Shown in pieces: positions 47,601-50,434 of a DNA stretch of 64,000 nt; the first letter of the stretch is position 1, and every line of letters starts with the position of its first letter. The stretch comes from Pteria penguin (Eukaryota; Mollusca; Bivalvia; Pterioida; Pteriidae). Under the pieces are notes generated by a model. It ran no database searches. It worked only from the letters and a program-made list of their open reading frames with translations, and was not told the DNA's origin. A program made the position numbers and the translations under genes. The DNA lies in assembly GCA_035048485.1 (NCBI GenBank), contig CM068589.1, forward strand, positions 6,752,224 through 6,816,223, in the 5' to 3' direction.

Positions 47601-50434
47601 GCTTTTTCTTTAGTTATATTCTGTCTCGTAAATGACAATAAGGTATCGCTATCGATTAAAACAGTGATTGAGATTAAACTGTATTGTATTTGATTGATGT
47701 ATAGAGGTAGATAACGTCTATTTTACTATTTGACTTTCATGAATGATATATCAATTTCTATCATTGTATTGATTAAACCATGGCATTATCTTAAAATTAT
47801 AAACTGATTAAGAAGAAATAAAAAGAAGGGGGAGAGGTATTATTGTTTGGAACCAATAGCCGGTTAAAAGATGGGCAGATTAGGACAAAATGGAAAGATT
47901 TGTCAGAAAAAAAAGGGGGAGGAATGAGGTATGTTGTCAACTTTGCTGGCAACTTATAGATTGGTATGATTGTTGCAGGCGGTTGTCAGCAGTCGAGATG
48001 AGGAGAGGGAGAGATTACGCCTAGAGTTGAAGGCAGCACAAGACGAGCTCAACTACCTACGAGATATACAGCGCAGAGTTATCTCCACTTCTCCTACCAG
48101 TGCCACCACCAAAGATGGACGTCCCCAAAGCATGATCTCTGAGGCCTCCTCTTACTCCGATACAGAAACAGAGCCAAGAATAATACCAGACGAGGAAGGG
48201 CAAGGTTAGTTATATATAGAATAATACCAGAAGAGGAAGGGCAAGGTGAGTTATATATAGAATAATACCAGAAGAGGAAGGGCAAGGTTAGTTATATATA
48301 GAATATTACCAGACGAGGAAGGGTAAGGTTAGTTATGTATAGAATAATACCAGGCAAAGAAGGGCAAGATTAGTTATATATGGAATAATACCAGAAAAGG
48401 AAGGGCAAGGTTAATTAGAGTAATACCAGTTATGGAAAGGCAAGGTTAGTTATATATATAATAATAGCACGCAAGGAAGGGTAAGGTTAGTTATAGAATA
48501 TTACCAGACGAGGAAGGGCAAGGTTAGTTATATATAGAATATTACTATACAAGGAAGGTCAAGGTTAGTTATGTATAGAATAATACCAGATGAGGAAGGG
48601 CAAGATTAGTTATATATGAAATAATACCAGATGAGGAAGGGCAAGGTTAGTTATATATAGAATATTACCAGACGAGGAAGGTCAAGGTTAGTTATGTTTA
48701 GAATAATACCAGATGAGGAAGGGCAAGATTAGGTATATATAAAATAATACCAGACAATGAAGGGCAAGGTTAGTTATATATAGAATATTACCAGATGAGG
48801 AAGGGCAAGGTTAGTTATGTATAGAGTAATACCAGACAAGAAAGGGCAAGGTTAGTTATATATAAAATAATACCAAACAAGGAAGGGCAAGGTTAGTTAT
48901 ATATAGAATAATACCAGACAAAGAAGGGCAAGGTTAGTTATAAATAGATAATACCAGAGGAGGAAGGGCAAGGTTAGTTATATATAGAAATAGTATTACC
49001 AGATGAGGAAGTGCAAGGCTATATATGGAATATTACCAGACGAAGAAGGGCAAGGTTAGTTATATATGGAATATTACCAGATAAGGAAAGGCAAGGTTAG
49101 TTAGATTTACAGTGTATAATGGCAGAAGAGGAAAGGCAAGATTAGTTATATAGAATGTTACCAGACGAGGAAGGGCAAGGTTAGTTATGTATATAATGGC
49201 AAAGTTGATAATGAAGAATATTATCAGAGGAAAATGGTCAAGATCAGTTACATATAAGATATTACACATGTACAAGATTAAAAGGGTCAAGGTCACATAG
49301 AGAGTATTACTAGCTTACATAGGGCATGGTTAGTTACATATAAAGTATTACTTGATTAGGAAGGTCAAGGTAAATGGTATGTGGTATATTAAAGAATAAG
49401 GAATGGAAAGGTAGGTTCAGTAAGTGAATAGTTAAGCAACTCCATTCTCTTTCATCACTAAACAATGACTCTCATGTGAAAGGATGGCTGCTTTCTGTTA
49501 TGCCTTCACTGAGGTATCAAAGACCATTTTATACACAAGTCTGGACTTGGACTTTGTCTAGATAAGGACACAAAGTGATATTGTAGTATTTTAAGTATGA
49601 TTTGCCACACCCTTCCCTAAACTGTGTGATATTCTTTCAGAAGAGACCTCTGATGTCAATGAGGACCTTGAGACAACAAGACCGGAGGCAGATGAGGAGG
49701 AATATGACTCAGAATATTCTGAACCTGAAATGTCCTCCCCTACTGAGCTACCCACTGGGCTTTCAAACATTCCCAAGGAAACTGAGGTTTCCCCTCCAGA
49801 GGGAGAGGTCATGACGGAGGTAGACCCTCCCTGTCTTTCCCACGACGATTTGGTCCGCCCAGACAATGTTCAGGAAGCTGAGATTAACCACATCAATGAC
49901 CTCCCGGAACAAGTGTCAGAGATAGAGGTCCAAAATGAAAGTAATAGTGAATTTGAAGGTCAGGGTGTAACTGAAAGTGAAAGTAAAACTGATGATAGGG
50001 GGGAAAATGACCCAGAGTTACAAAATGAGTCTGGAGATGTTAAAACTGATGTTGAGTGTCAAAATCAGAAAGAAGATGACAATAGTGTAGATGATTTACA
50101 AAAAACAGAGAATACAGAAAGCATTGAAGATGAAGGGACCCCAGTGGATCTAGGGTCTAAAATTGAAGAAGATGCTGTATCGAAAGACGTTAATTTAGAA
50201 GAAGCTAATGTCAATGTAACGGAGGAAAAATCAGACTCTGAATCGGAGAAATTACAAAAGGATCAAATTAGTGAAGGTGATAGTGCTGAATCAAGGACCA
50301 AAGATCAGTGCCCAGAAAGTGAAAGTATAGATTCTAGCAAAACAAGTGTAGATTCGAAACTGATTGACGCAGACTCCAATGAGAATGTGATAGATTCTAC
50401 AAATAACGATGCAGAGGCAATGGACAACATCTAG
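5542..50434 (+). CDS. RGSL-C1-DH-PH Rho guanine nucleotide exchange factor, 26 joined exons, 5' incomplete
   Basis: Joined exons: 5542-5649, 6663-6767, 7738-7909, 8420-8522, 9931-10117, 10804-10912, 12079-12183, 16150-16248, 18282-18381, 26637-26708, 27083-27258, 28000-28143, 28785-28864, 30546-30671, 31059-31176, 32752-32918, 33792-34041, 34633-34708, 37570-37692, 38723-38853, 40236-40345, 41799-41898, 43414-43508, 45675-45731, 47979-48204, 49641-50434. Every intron is GT-AG, all phases agree, and the 3933 nt give 1310 residues plus stop. Approximate domains: RGSL 4-225, C1 230-279, DH 438-640, PH 660-778, coiled coils 851-885 and 975-1005, acidic tail 1047-1310. Known for the family: activated Galpha12/13 binds the RGSL domain and DH-PH loads GTP on RhoA, driving actomyosin contraction. 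The RGSL plus C1 plus DH-PH order matches Drosophila RhoGEF2 and worm RHGF-1, and vertebrate ARHGEF11/12 without C1. The N-terminal PDZ domain and start codon are not in the window. Function is inferred from homology. Confidence 0.93.
6663..6767 (+). CDS. RhoGEF exon, RGS-like domain
   Basis: Phase 0 to 0, 35 codons, between TTTGACAG and GTAAGT. It encodes L-F-Y-I-T-S-N-I-Y-Q-Q-A, then K-E-L-Q-K-W-A-F-E-I-H-S-T-F-L. This lines up with the family's L-C-Y-L-Y-S-D-L-Y segment and the helix ending in F-H-x-F-F-L. Both are core helices of the RGSL fold. Confidence 0.9.
6890..7138. repeat. minisatellite of about 62 bp, left part
   Basis: Units contain GTTCTGTTGTCATGGAGAAC, then ATTGGTATATTGAAGACC and CAGTACTTTGAGTG. 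The same units resume at 7411 after a SINE. Confidence 0.8.
7141..7410 (-). mobile_element. tRNA-derived SINE, family A, inside a minisatellite
   Basis: In reverse orientation the tRNA-like head is at 7330-7410 (rc contains GGTTCGATACC, a pol III B box, and GCCAGTGTGGCCTAGTGGAT). The body contains GACACGGGACCTCGG and the element ends in the CACCATATATG..GTAATG tail and ATTGATTAATTATTG. TTGTCAT occurs on both sides, a plausible target-site duplication. Confidence 0.85.
7411..7565. repeat. minisatellite of about 62 bp, right part
   Basis: Continuation of the array at 6890-7138: GTCATGGAGACCAT, ATATATCA and GTACTTTAGGTGGTTCTG, about 2.5 copies. Confidence 0.8.
7738..7909 (+). CDS. RhoGEF exon, RGS-like domain
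   Basis: Starts after TTTTTCAG in phase 0 and ends in phase 1 before GTAAAA. It encodes P-L-K-I-S-E, a long helical stretch, then H-L-E-E-F-R-S-K-R. That last motif is the most conserved landmark of this RGSL subfamily (H-L-E-D-F-R-x-K-R in ARHGEF1 and ARHGEF12). Confidence 0.92.
8420..8522 (+). CDS. RhoGEF exon, RGS-like domain; seeds a downstream minisatellite
   Basis: Phase 1 start after CTCTCTTAG and phase 2 end at GT before GTAAGT. It completes a glycine codon and encodes F-W-S-M-Y-G-A-Q-H-L followed by a charged helix. The last 35 or so bases of the exon with the adjoining donor have been amplified into the array that follows. Reading past the donor gives an immediate TAA, so only the first donor keeps the frame. 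Confidence 0.88.
8485..9278. repeat. minisatellite of 48-50 bp, about 16 copies, seeded by an exon 3' end and its donor
   Basis: Units read GTGCATCAGGTGT, then GACACCTGGAAAATGTGTAA and ATACTCAGGAA. The first unit is the end of the exon 8420-8522 plus its donor (AATGT then GTAAGTACTC). CATCAGGTGT or close variants recur at 8491, 8541, 8590 and 8638 and onward. Most units keep a GTAAGT or GTAAAT sequence. Each unit also holds a short inverted repeat (CAGGTGTC...GACACCTG). Confidence 0.92.
9290..9530 (+). mobile_element. decayed SINE, family A
   Basis: It shares the family A body (GTCCCGTGTCATAGCAAG, CCCTCACTGTTTCAGCTGGG, GTGCAGTACATCAGATACC) and tail (CACCATATACATGAAATGAT, AATGGAGTGA). The tRNA head is barely recognisable. 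Confidence 0.7.
9931..10117 (+). CDS. RhoGEF exon, end of RGS-like domain
   Basis: Phase 2 to 0, between TTGTTTCAG and GTAAGA. It contains A-I-A-W-A-L-A-T-F-I-R-S-V-G, equivalent to the terminal helix of family RGSL domains (for example A-I-S-L-Y-M-R-H-L-G in ARHGEF1). A lysine-rich stretch with two serines follows and leads to the C1 finger. Confidence 0.92.
10455..10640. repeat. 50-bp minisatellite, about 3.7 copies
   Basis: Unit GTGTGGGTAGGCTACCAGCT then GTAGGTGGTATAATCATG, repeated at 10471, 10521, 10571 and 10621 in the intron before the first C1 exon. Confidence 0.88.
10804..10912 (+). CDS. RhoGEF exon, first half of C1 zinc finger
   Basis: Phase 0 to 1, after GTTGCAG and before GTTAGT. 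It encodes D-H-Q-F and then E-Y-C-I-Y-C-R-K-P-L-W-G-V-G-Y-Q-G-Y-Q-C. This supplies the first histidine and three of the zinc-binding cysteines of a C1 domain (H-x12-C-x2-C-x13-C). Confidence 0.94.
11157..12003. repeat. 850-bp polypurine minisatellite
   Basis: Almost only A and G with regular T (GGAGGAGTGTAGAGG, GAAGAGAGGGG), in nested 24-57 bp units. The minus strand carries overlapping frames of up to 351 codons of Leu/Ser/Pro/Thr/His, which are artefacts of the pyrimidine strand. It ends about 75 bp before the second C1 exon. Mirror symmetry suggests triplex-forming potential. Confidence 0.9.
12079..12183 (+). CDS. RhoGEF exon, second half of C1 zinc finger
   Basis: Phase 1 to 1, after TTAATAG and before GTATGT. 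It encodes C-E-Q-S-V-H-K-Q-C-I-D-K-L-E-E-W-C and completes the ligands (C-x2-C-x4-H-x2-C-x7-C), a full 50-residue C1 domain. A basic K-K-K-R-R stretch follows. Vertebrate ARHGEF1/11/12 lack this finger, whereas fly RhoGEF2 and worm RHGF-1 have it. It resembles atypical C1 domains, and I cannot judge diacylglycerol binding. Confidence 0.95.
12184..12900. other. non-coding intronic sequence
   Basis: No recognisable exon or element between the C1 exon and the 66-bp array. Confidence 0.5.
12905..13220. repeat. minisatellite of about 66 bp, about 4.5 copies, open in one frame
   Basis: Units contain AGTTTTGAATCCTGGTTCTC, GCAAGTGAG, and CTTGCCAAAAGTTTTCT. Unit length is near a multiple of three, so a + frame of 130 codons (12888-13280) runs through it with a repeated F-E-S-W-F-S-A-S-E motif. 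It lies in an intron and lacks splice support. Confidence 0.8.
13281..14200. other. non-coding intronic sequence
   Basis: No exon, RNA gene or clear repeat seen. Confidence 0.5.
14205..14335. repeat. short tandem repeats of GTCATGTGACAGGTTCC type
   Basis: Four degenerate copies of a 30-35 bp unit built on the palindrome GTCATGTGAC. Confidence 0.7.
14336..16149. other. non-coding AT-rich intronic sequence
   Basis: No exon or element recognised. Confidence 0.5.
16150..16248 (+). CDS. RhoGEF exon, linker
   Basis: Phase 1 to 1, 99 bases, between TCTTTTCAG and GTAAGT. It encodes a Ser/Pro/Asp linker (V-N-E-D-A-S-S-P-G-P...). The length is divisible by three and the flanking phases are equal, so skipping this exon would keep the frame. 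Splice signals and phase support it, but the sequence itself is not diagnostic. Confidence 0.8.
16425..16568 (+). mobile_element. decayed SINE, family B
   Basis: GAGTTTGATTCCCAGTTGTG resembles a pol III B box. The tail GGGATATAACTGAAAAATTG, then GACATAAAACCCAGTT, matches family B (compare 30358-30527 and the reverse of 35213-35387). Confidence 0.55.
16690..17868. repeat. 60-bp minisatellite, about 14 copies, interrupted by a MITE
   Basis: Unit: AAATAATCCTGGTGTGGTGT, CATCCTCCACCACTAAA, ACTTGTGGCACCCAAATAGG. Frames of 87-152 codons on both strands over this region are artefacts. The array resumes after the element at 16946-17246. Confidence 0.92.
16946..17246. mobile_element. 301-bp foldback MITE with 9-bp target-site duplication
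   Basis: The two halves are near-perfect inverted copies: CAATCTTATTAAAACGCGAC at the left, GTCGCGTTTCAAAAAGATTG at the right, and pairing of roughly 135 bp per arm around a short loop near 17080-17108. CCAAATAGG flanks it at 16937-16945 and 17247-17255, while array units elsewhere have it once. A 9-bp duplication with long terminal inverted repeats suggests a Mutator-like origin (inference). Confidence 0.92.
17856..18247. repeat. recent 196-bp tandem duplication
   Basis: 17856-18051 and 18052-18247 are nearly identical (GTGAAATAATTCTGGTGTGA ... AACTGAATGAGTGG). The left boundary lies in the last unit of the 60-bp array. The second copy ends 34 bp before an exon. Confidence 0.93.
18282..18381 (+). 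CDS. RhoGEF exon, linker
   Basis: Phase 1 to 2, after TTCCTTGCAG and before GTACTA. It encodes K-G-H-S-V-S-S-M-I-S-R-F-D-P-S and a lysine/serine-rich tail. It is consistent with the low-complexity linker between C1 and DH, and the phases join its neighbours. A recent 196-bp tandem duplication ends only 34 bases upstream. Confidence 0.8.
18382..19269. other. non-coding intronic sequence
   Basis: No recognisable feature. A 98-codon frame at 18952-19248 has no splice support or domain. Confidence 0.5.
19270..19510 (-). mobile_element. decayed SINE, family A
   Basis: Reverse orientation. ATATGGTGATGACGCATG, GGACCCAACAGAAGCAGTGA and CACATGGGAC match the family A body; the tRNA head is degraded. 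Confidence 0.7.
19550..19665. repeat. degenerate repeat of about 30 bp
   Basis: Units such as TTAAGTTCAAGATGCCTTGG, four to five copies. Confidence 0.7.
19690..20082. repeat. minisatellite of about 41 bp, 9-10 copies with dimer pattern
   Basis: Unit: CTGCTATGGTACAAATTAAC, ATATTAGGGAACCCCTTC. The last six copies alternate two variants (CTATGG..AACCCCTTCC and CTGTGG..AATCCCTTTC), a higher-order 2-unit repeat. Confidence 0.9.
20895..21240. repeat. minisatellite of about 47 bp, about 7 copies
   Basis: Units: CATTCAGAAGTTTGTTAGTA, CAGGTTGTCGTACGTCGGATGT-like, with substitutions between copies. Confidence 0.82.
21688..22852 (-). mobile_element. SINE, family A, with its tRNA head amplified into a tandem array
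   Basis: The 3' tail (GATTGATTGATTATTGTATT, CACATTGATGGTGACCGCAT) and body (CACATGGGACCTCTG) are at the left. The 5' end (rc contains CATGTGGCTCACTGGATGAG) is at 22824-22852. Between them the tRNA-like head has expanded to about 17 units. Confidence 0.88.
21860..22820. repeat. 56-bp minisatellite, about 17 copies, derived from a SINE head
   Basis: Unit: GACAGGAGCCCAATGTGTTC, ATAGTGGGAGTCAAACCCAG, GAGCTCCCAGTCATAA. On the minus strand each unit holds GGGTTTGACTCC, a B-box-like sequence. Confidence 0.95.
22853..23028. repeat. 44-bp minisatellite, 4 almost identical copies
   Basis: Unit: GGGTTCGGTTTTCTTGGAGT, AGTCGGTTATTATGCTTCAG, CTAT. It directly abuts the SINE 5' end. Near-identity suggests recent expansion. 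Confidence 0.95.
23029..25518. other. non-coding AT-rich intronic sequence
   Basis: Part of the longest intron (18382-26636). No exon, RNA gene or clear element seen. Confidence 0.5.
25520..26195. repeat. minisatellite of about 34 bp, about 19 degenerate copies
   Basis: Units: GGTCTCACTGGATTTATCTG, TCAGATTTATCTGG, with shortened copies in the middle. A 96-codon frame over it is an artefact. Confidence 0.9.
26637..26708 (+). CDS. RhoGEF exon, short linker; seeds a three-copy repeat
   Basis: Phase 2 to 2, 72 bases, after TATTTCAG and before GTAAGG. It encodes D-I-D-K-D-E-S-L-M-Q-V-L-N-P-S and a serine run. It could be skipped without breaking the frame. The last 53 bases of the exon together with 49 bases of intron are repeated twice more downstream at a 102-bp spacing. 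Confidence 0.72.
26656..26930. repeat. 102-bp tandem triplication of an exon 3' end with its donor
   Basis: Copies start at 26656, 26758 and 26860. The first is the end of the exon 26637-26708 with GTAAGG. The second and third retain GTAAGA and GTAAGT but carry stops (for example TAA inside the second exon-like part). Confidence 0.93.
27083..27258 (+). CDS. RhoGEF exon, linker and start of DH domain
   Basis: Phase 2 to 1, after TTATAG and before GTAGGA. An acidic stretch (N-D-S-D-F-D-I-E-A-E-L-P-P-L-D) precedes K-P-K-E-K-K-R-Q-E-V-I-N. R-Q-E-V-I-N-E-L is the invariant opening of the DH domain in ARHGEF11 and ARHGEF12, and the last codon is completed in the next exon. Confidence 0.93.
27305..27612 (+). 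mobile_element. possible SINE relic with internal repeats
   Basis: The end GGCACCATATAAATGAAATA, ATCTAGATGTGACGT matches SINE tails elsewhere in the window. The front half consists of four degenerate copies of GTGATACCTACTGGTGGCTC-like units. Confidence 0.45.
28000..28143 (+). CDS. RhoGEF exon, DH domain
   Basis: Phase 1 to 1, after TTCTTTCAG and before GTAAGA. It encodes E-L-F-Y-T-E-K-S-H-V-K-N-L-K-I-L, conserved region 1 of the DH fold that contacts RhoA switch I, and then I-L-F-P-N-L-E-E-M-V-T-L-H. Confidence 0.95.
28785..28864 (+). CDS. RhoGEF exon, DH domain
   Basis: Phase 1 to 0, after TGTTTTAG and before GTAAGT. It encodes A-L-N-N-M-M-K-S-R-R-R-E and V-S-E-V-G-D-L-L-L-K-R. The second motif is the family's I-G-D-x-L-L helix leading to the phenylalanine-aspartate-glycine of the next exon. 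Confidence 0.93.
28865..29949. other. non-coding intronic sequence
   Basis: No recognisable exon or element between a DH exon and a SINE. Confidence 0.5.
29950..30233 (-). mobile_element. SINE, family A
   Basis: Reverse orientation: tail GATTATTTCATGTATATGAC, body GCAGTGAGGGATCCTTTACA and GTGACATGGGACCTCAG, tRNA-like head at 30160-30233 with a degraded B box. Confidence 0.8.
30358..30527 (+). mobile_element. SINE, family B
   Basis: tRNA-like head GTAGCCAGTGGTAGGTGTAG and GGGCGCGATTCCCGG, then GTTTAAGAGGTTGGTTACCT, CCTGCTTCCATG and the tail CAATATAAAAG...AAAACACCAATCAGCCAAT. Same family as 35213-35387. It ends about 18 bp before an exon. Confidence 0.8.
30546..30671 (+). CDS. RhoGEF exon, DH domain
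   Basis: Phase 0 to 0, 42 codons, after TTTTGTAG and before GTAAGT. It encodes F-D-G-E-E-G, then C-R-N-Q-S-Y-A-L-D-F-L and R-Q-R-K-D-S-R-L-A-N-F-L. This matches the F-C-x-N-Q-x-x-A-L-E region of ARHGEF12, conserved region 2 of the DH domain. Confidence 0.95.
31059..31176 (+). CDS. RhoGEF exon, catalytic helix of DH domain
   Basis: Phase 0 to 1, after CTTTACAG and before GTAAGT. It encodes E-A-E-S-S-P, then L-Q-L-K-D-F-I-P and M-M-R-L-T-K-Y-P-L-L-I-E-S-L-L. This is DH conserved region 3, the most diagnostic motif for Rho exchange activity, and all hallmark residues are present. Confidence 0.97.
31310..31592. repeat. minisatellite of about 30 bp, degenerate
   Basis: Units such as CTGGCTTACTCCACCTGGGC and TCCTGG. 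Overlapping frames of 80-98 codons are artefacts. Confidence 0.8.
31600..32455. mobile_element. possible non-autonomous element with hairpin ends
   Basis: The left end has TTGGTCGGAATTGCATAGCA, itself a hairpin with GGAATTGC..GCAATTCC. The right end has ACCATGCAATTCCGACCTTG followed by the perfect hairpin AGGACTTTCAAGTCCT. The interior has no recognisable coding region. Boundaries are approximate. Confidence 0.4.
32752..32918 (+). CDS. RhoGEF exon, end of DH domain
   Basis: Phase 1 to 0, after ATTTTACAG and before GTAACA. It encodes E-E-H-S-R-L-E-K-A-L, then I-L-E-F-V-N-T-A-V-K-D-F-E-N and L-E-Q-L-Q-R-K-I-D. This is the long last DH helix that runs into the PH domain (V-N-x-A-V-K and Y-Q-R-R-L-D in the vertebrate proteins). 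Confidence 0.95.
33038..33640. other. possible dispersed repeat
   Basis: Opens with GGGGCTTATTAGTCCCCCAC, then GAGGGGACTATAG, and contains GTCTGTCTG stretches. It resembles a repeat I associate with mollusc introns, but no boundaries or second full copy are visible here. Frames at 33235-33580 have no splice support. Confidence 0.35.
33792..34041 (+). CDS. RhoGEF exon, PH domain
   Basis: Phase 0 to 1, after TCTTTCAG and before GTATGT. It encodes K-L-V-Y-E-G-N-L-T-W, then V-V-L-L-E-D-L-L-V-L-L-Q-K and R-F-M-F-S-P-I-L-N-L. It corresponds closely to K-M-I-H-E-G-P-L-x-W and L-L-L-E-D-x-L-V-L-L-Q-K of ARHGEF11/12, beta strands 1 to 5 of the PH domain. Confidence 0.96.
34050..34250. repeat. degenerate repeat of about 46 bp, 4 copies
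   Basis: Units of GATATAAAGCATTCTGCAGA, CTGGATGAGATTA type, starting shortly after a PH exon. The frames across it extend the exon only by chance. Confidence 0.75.
34633..34708 (+). CDS. RhoGEF exon, PH domain
   Basis: Phase 1 to 2, after TTTGTAG and before GTAAGT. It encodes K-K-T-F-F-V-V-S-K-S and Q-I-Y-E-L-S-A-H-T-A-D-E-Q, equivalent to the family's A-Q-I-Y-E-L-V-A-Q-T-V-S-E. These are the last PH strands before the C-terminal helix. Confidence 0.95.
34877..35148 (+). mobile_element. SINE, family A, best preserved copy
   Basis: tRNA-like head with A box TGGCCCAGTGG and B box GGTTCGATTC, then the body AAGGTCCCTCTGTGCTTCAG, GTGGGTCTGTTGCAAAGG, the CACCATATATGTGAAATAAT tail and AATCAATAAATCA. 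It can serve as the reference for the family in this window. Confidence 0.9.
35213..35390 (-). mobile_element. SINE, family B, well preserved copy
   Basis: In reverse: GGAGCAGGCGTGGTGTAGTG, then a tRNA-like head with A box and B box GGGTTCGATTCCCGG, the central GTTTAAGAGGTTGGTAACCT, and a tail ending AAAACACCAATCAACCAACC. Both pol III boxes are intact. Confidence 0.9.
35800..36785. mobile_element. possible non-autonomous DNA transposon, about 0.97 kb
   Basis: TAGCCCAATTTACTAACAGT near the left end pairs imperfectly with the reverse of ACTGTTAACG...ATTGTTAGTGAAACAGGCTA at the right end. The interior is rich in GCGTATG/CATACGC palindromes and has no transposase frame. Boundaries and duplication are unclear. 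Confidence 0.4.
37570..37692 (+). CDS. RhoGEF exon, last PH helix; seeds a downstream array
   Basis: Phase 2 to 2, after TTTTTGTAG and before GTAAAT. It encodes the tryptophan of the C-terminal PH helix (K-W-I-K-Y-I-K-E-S) and then a basic/acidic linker to I-H-R. The exon end and donor (GGTATTCACAG then GTAAAT) recur several times in the following intron. Reading through gives TAA at once. Confidence 0.92.
37680..38130. repeat. minisatellite seeded by an exon 3' end and its donor
   Basis: The first part repeats the exon end and donor (GGTATTCACAG then GTAAAT) at about 37732, 37763 and 37794. The second part is a 37-bp derivative (GTATTGACAGGTACATGTAC, ATACCTGGTCAGTAAA) repeated about six times. 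Each unit keeps a CAGGTA junction. Confidence 0.85.
38581..38772. repeat. 96-bp tandem duplication containing a 3' splice site
   Basis: 38581-38676 and 38677-38772 align along their length. Both contain a TTTCAG then ACCCGGTGC junction, and the second is the true exon start at 38723. The first copy's frame stops at TAG (38702 region), so use of the decoy acceptor would truncate the protein. Confidence 0.9.
38723..38853 (+). CDS. RhoGEF exon, post-PH region
   Basis: Phase 2 to 1, after TTTTCAG and before GTAGGT. It encodes P-G-A-D-D-L-A-H-P-D and E-L-T-I-S-G-V-M-T-V-K-S-E-P-V-L-Q-P-L. No domain is recognised. A degenerate copy of its 3' splice site and first 50 or so bases lies exactly 96 bp upstream. 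Confidence 0.85.
38854..40235. other. non-coding intronic sequence
   Basis: No recognisable exon or element. Confidence 0.5.
40236..40345 (+). CDS. RhoGEF exon, first coiled coil
   Basis: Phase 1 to 0, after GACACAG and before GTTAGT. It encodes K-M-K-R-L-D-E-G-I-K-E-S-M-Q-E-K and L-L-L-A-Q-V-L. The heptad-like spacing suggests a coiled coil. Similar short coiled stretches follow the PH domain in several RhoGEFs, where they can mediate dimerisation (inference). Confidence 0.86.
40797..41235. repeat. 33-bp minisatellite, about 13 copies
   Basis: Unit GTTAAAAACTATACACAGAG, GTCGTGCGTTATG. The length is divisible by three, so frames of 79 and 112 codons run through it (V-K-N-Y-T-Q-R-S-C-V-M). 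No splice or start context supports translation. Confidence 0.95.
41799..41898 (+). CDS. RhoGEF exon, C-terminal region
   Basis: Phase 0 to 1, after CTTTTCAG and before GTATGT. It encodes V-D-H-G-P-E-S-S-A-S-D-L-L-L-A-L-A-H-E-S-G-D. No known domain is recognised. It is accepted because both splice sites are good, the phases fit and codon usage is protein-like. Confidence 0.82.
41899..43413. other. non-coding intronic sequence
   Basis: AT-rich with weak repeats of ACAAATAATAAATTATTT type around 42650-42800. No exon recognised. Confidence 0.5.
43414..43508 (+). CDS. RhoGEF exon, C-terminal region
   Basis: Phase 1 to 0, after TTGTTACAG and before GTACGT. It encodes L-A-E-E-D-L-K-M-P-I-P-M-E-K-L and M-A-N-R-M-N-Q-I-L-T-N-L-L. 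This is an amphipathic helical stretch that continues into the next exon. No domain is recognised. Confidence 0.83.
43922..44130. repeat. 30-bp minisatellite, 7 copies
   Basis: Unit ATTCAGACTAGCATAAGTTA, AGGTTACATC. Divisible by three, giving a 64-codon minus-strand frame that is an artefact. Confidence 0.93.
44131..44362 (+). mobile_element. SINE-like element, third type
   Basis: It begins with a tRNA-like TTAGCTTAGATCTGTTGGTA segment and ends with CACTAAATGAGTGAATTATC, TAGGTGTGACGTTAAACAGA, the common tail of the window's SINEs. The B box is degraded. Confidence 0.5.
44363..45674. other. non-coding intronic sequence
   Basis: Contains a degenerate repeat at 45320-45450 (GAAAGGTCATGCTGATGTGA-type units). 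No exon recognised. Confidence 0.5.
45675..45731 (+). CDS. RhoGEF micro-exon, C-terminal region
   Basis: Phase 0 to 0, only 19 codons (E-K-T-R-Q-Y-A-A-L-T-A-S-P-S-P...), between TGTAACAG and GTGAGT. It could be an alternative cassette exon since skipping it keeps the frame. It continues the helix of the previous exon (N-L-L then E-K-T-R), which supports it. Confidence 0.75.
46210..46470. repeat. minisatellite of about 29 bp, about 9 copies
   Basis: Unit GTCAGTGGCCAAGTCAACCT, GTGTCATGT. Overlapping frames of 75-110 codons in all three + frames show that they are artefacts. Confidence 0.92.
46490..46655. repeat. minisatellite of about 42 bp, 4 copies
   Basis: Unit TGATGTAATTATCAGAGGTC, TGGTTCTCTGTGAGGTTCTGC. 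Confidence 0.88.
47130..47292. repeat. 50-bp minisatellite, about 3 copies
   Basis: Unit GATCATTTTTCTGTGCCATA, GAGCTATCCTCATTTACTGT, GCTATACATT. Nearly identical copies. Confidence 0.9.
47979..48204 (+). CDS. RhoGEF exon, second coiled coil; seeds a long downstream array
   Basis: Phase 0 to 1, after GTTGCAG and before GTTAGT. It encodes R-D-E-E-R-E-R-L-R-L-E-L-K-A-A-Q and L-N-Y-L-R-D-I-Q-R-R-V, a clear coiled coil, then a Ser/Thr-rich segment ending I-I-P-D-E-E-G-Q. Its last 30 or so bases plus the donor are the unit of the 1.2-kb array that follows. Confidence 0.92.
48170..49400. repeat. 41-bp minisatellite, about 26 copies, seeded by an exon 3' end and its donor
   Basis: Unit GAATAATACCAGACGAGGAA, GGGCAAGGTTAGTTATATATA. 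The first copy is the end of the exon 47979-48204 with its GTTAGT donor. The second copy has GTGAGT, a stronger donor consensus than the true one. Copies decay toward the right. Reading through meets TAG at once. Confidence 0.95.
49641..50434 (+). CDS. RhoGEF last exon, acidic C-terminal tail
   Basis: Phase 1 start after ATTCTTTCAG and open to TAG at 50432-50434, 263 residues. It begins E-E-T-S-D-V-N-E-D-L and includes E-E-E-Y-D-S-E-Y-S-E-P-E. Beyond that it is almost entirely Glu, Asp, Ser, Asn and Thr, and is expected to be disordered. I recognise no domain and no PDZ-binding C-terminus (it ends A-M-D-N-I). Many S/T-D/E-x-E sites could be casein-kinase-2 targets (inference). Confidence 0.9.
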
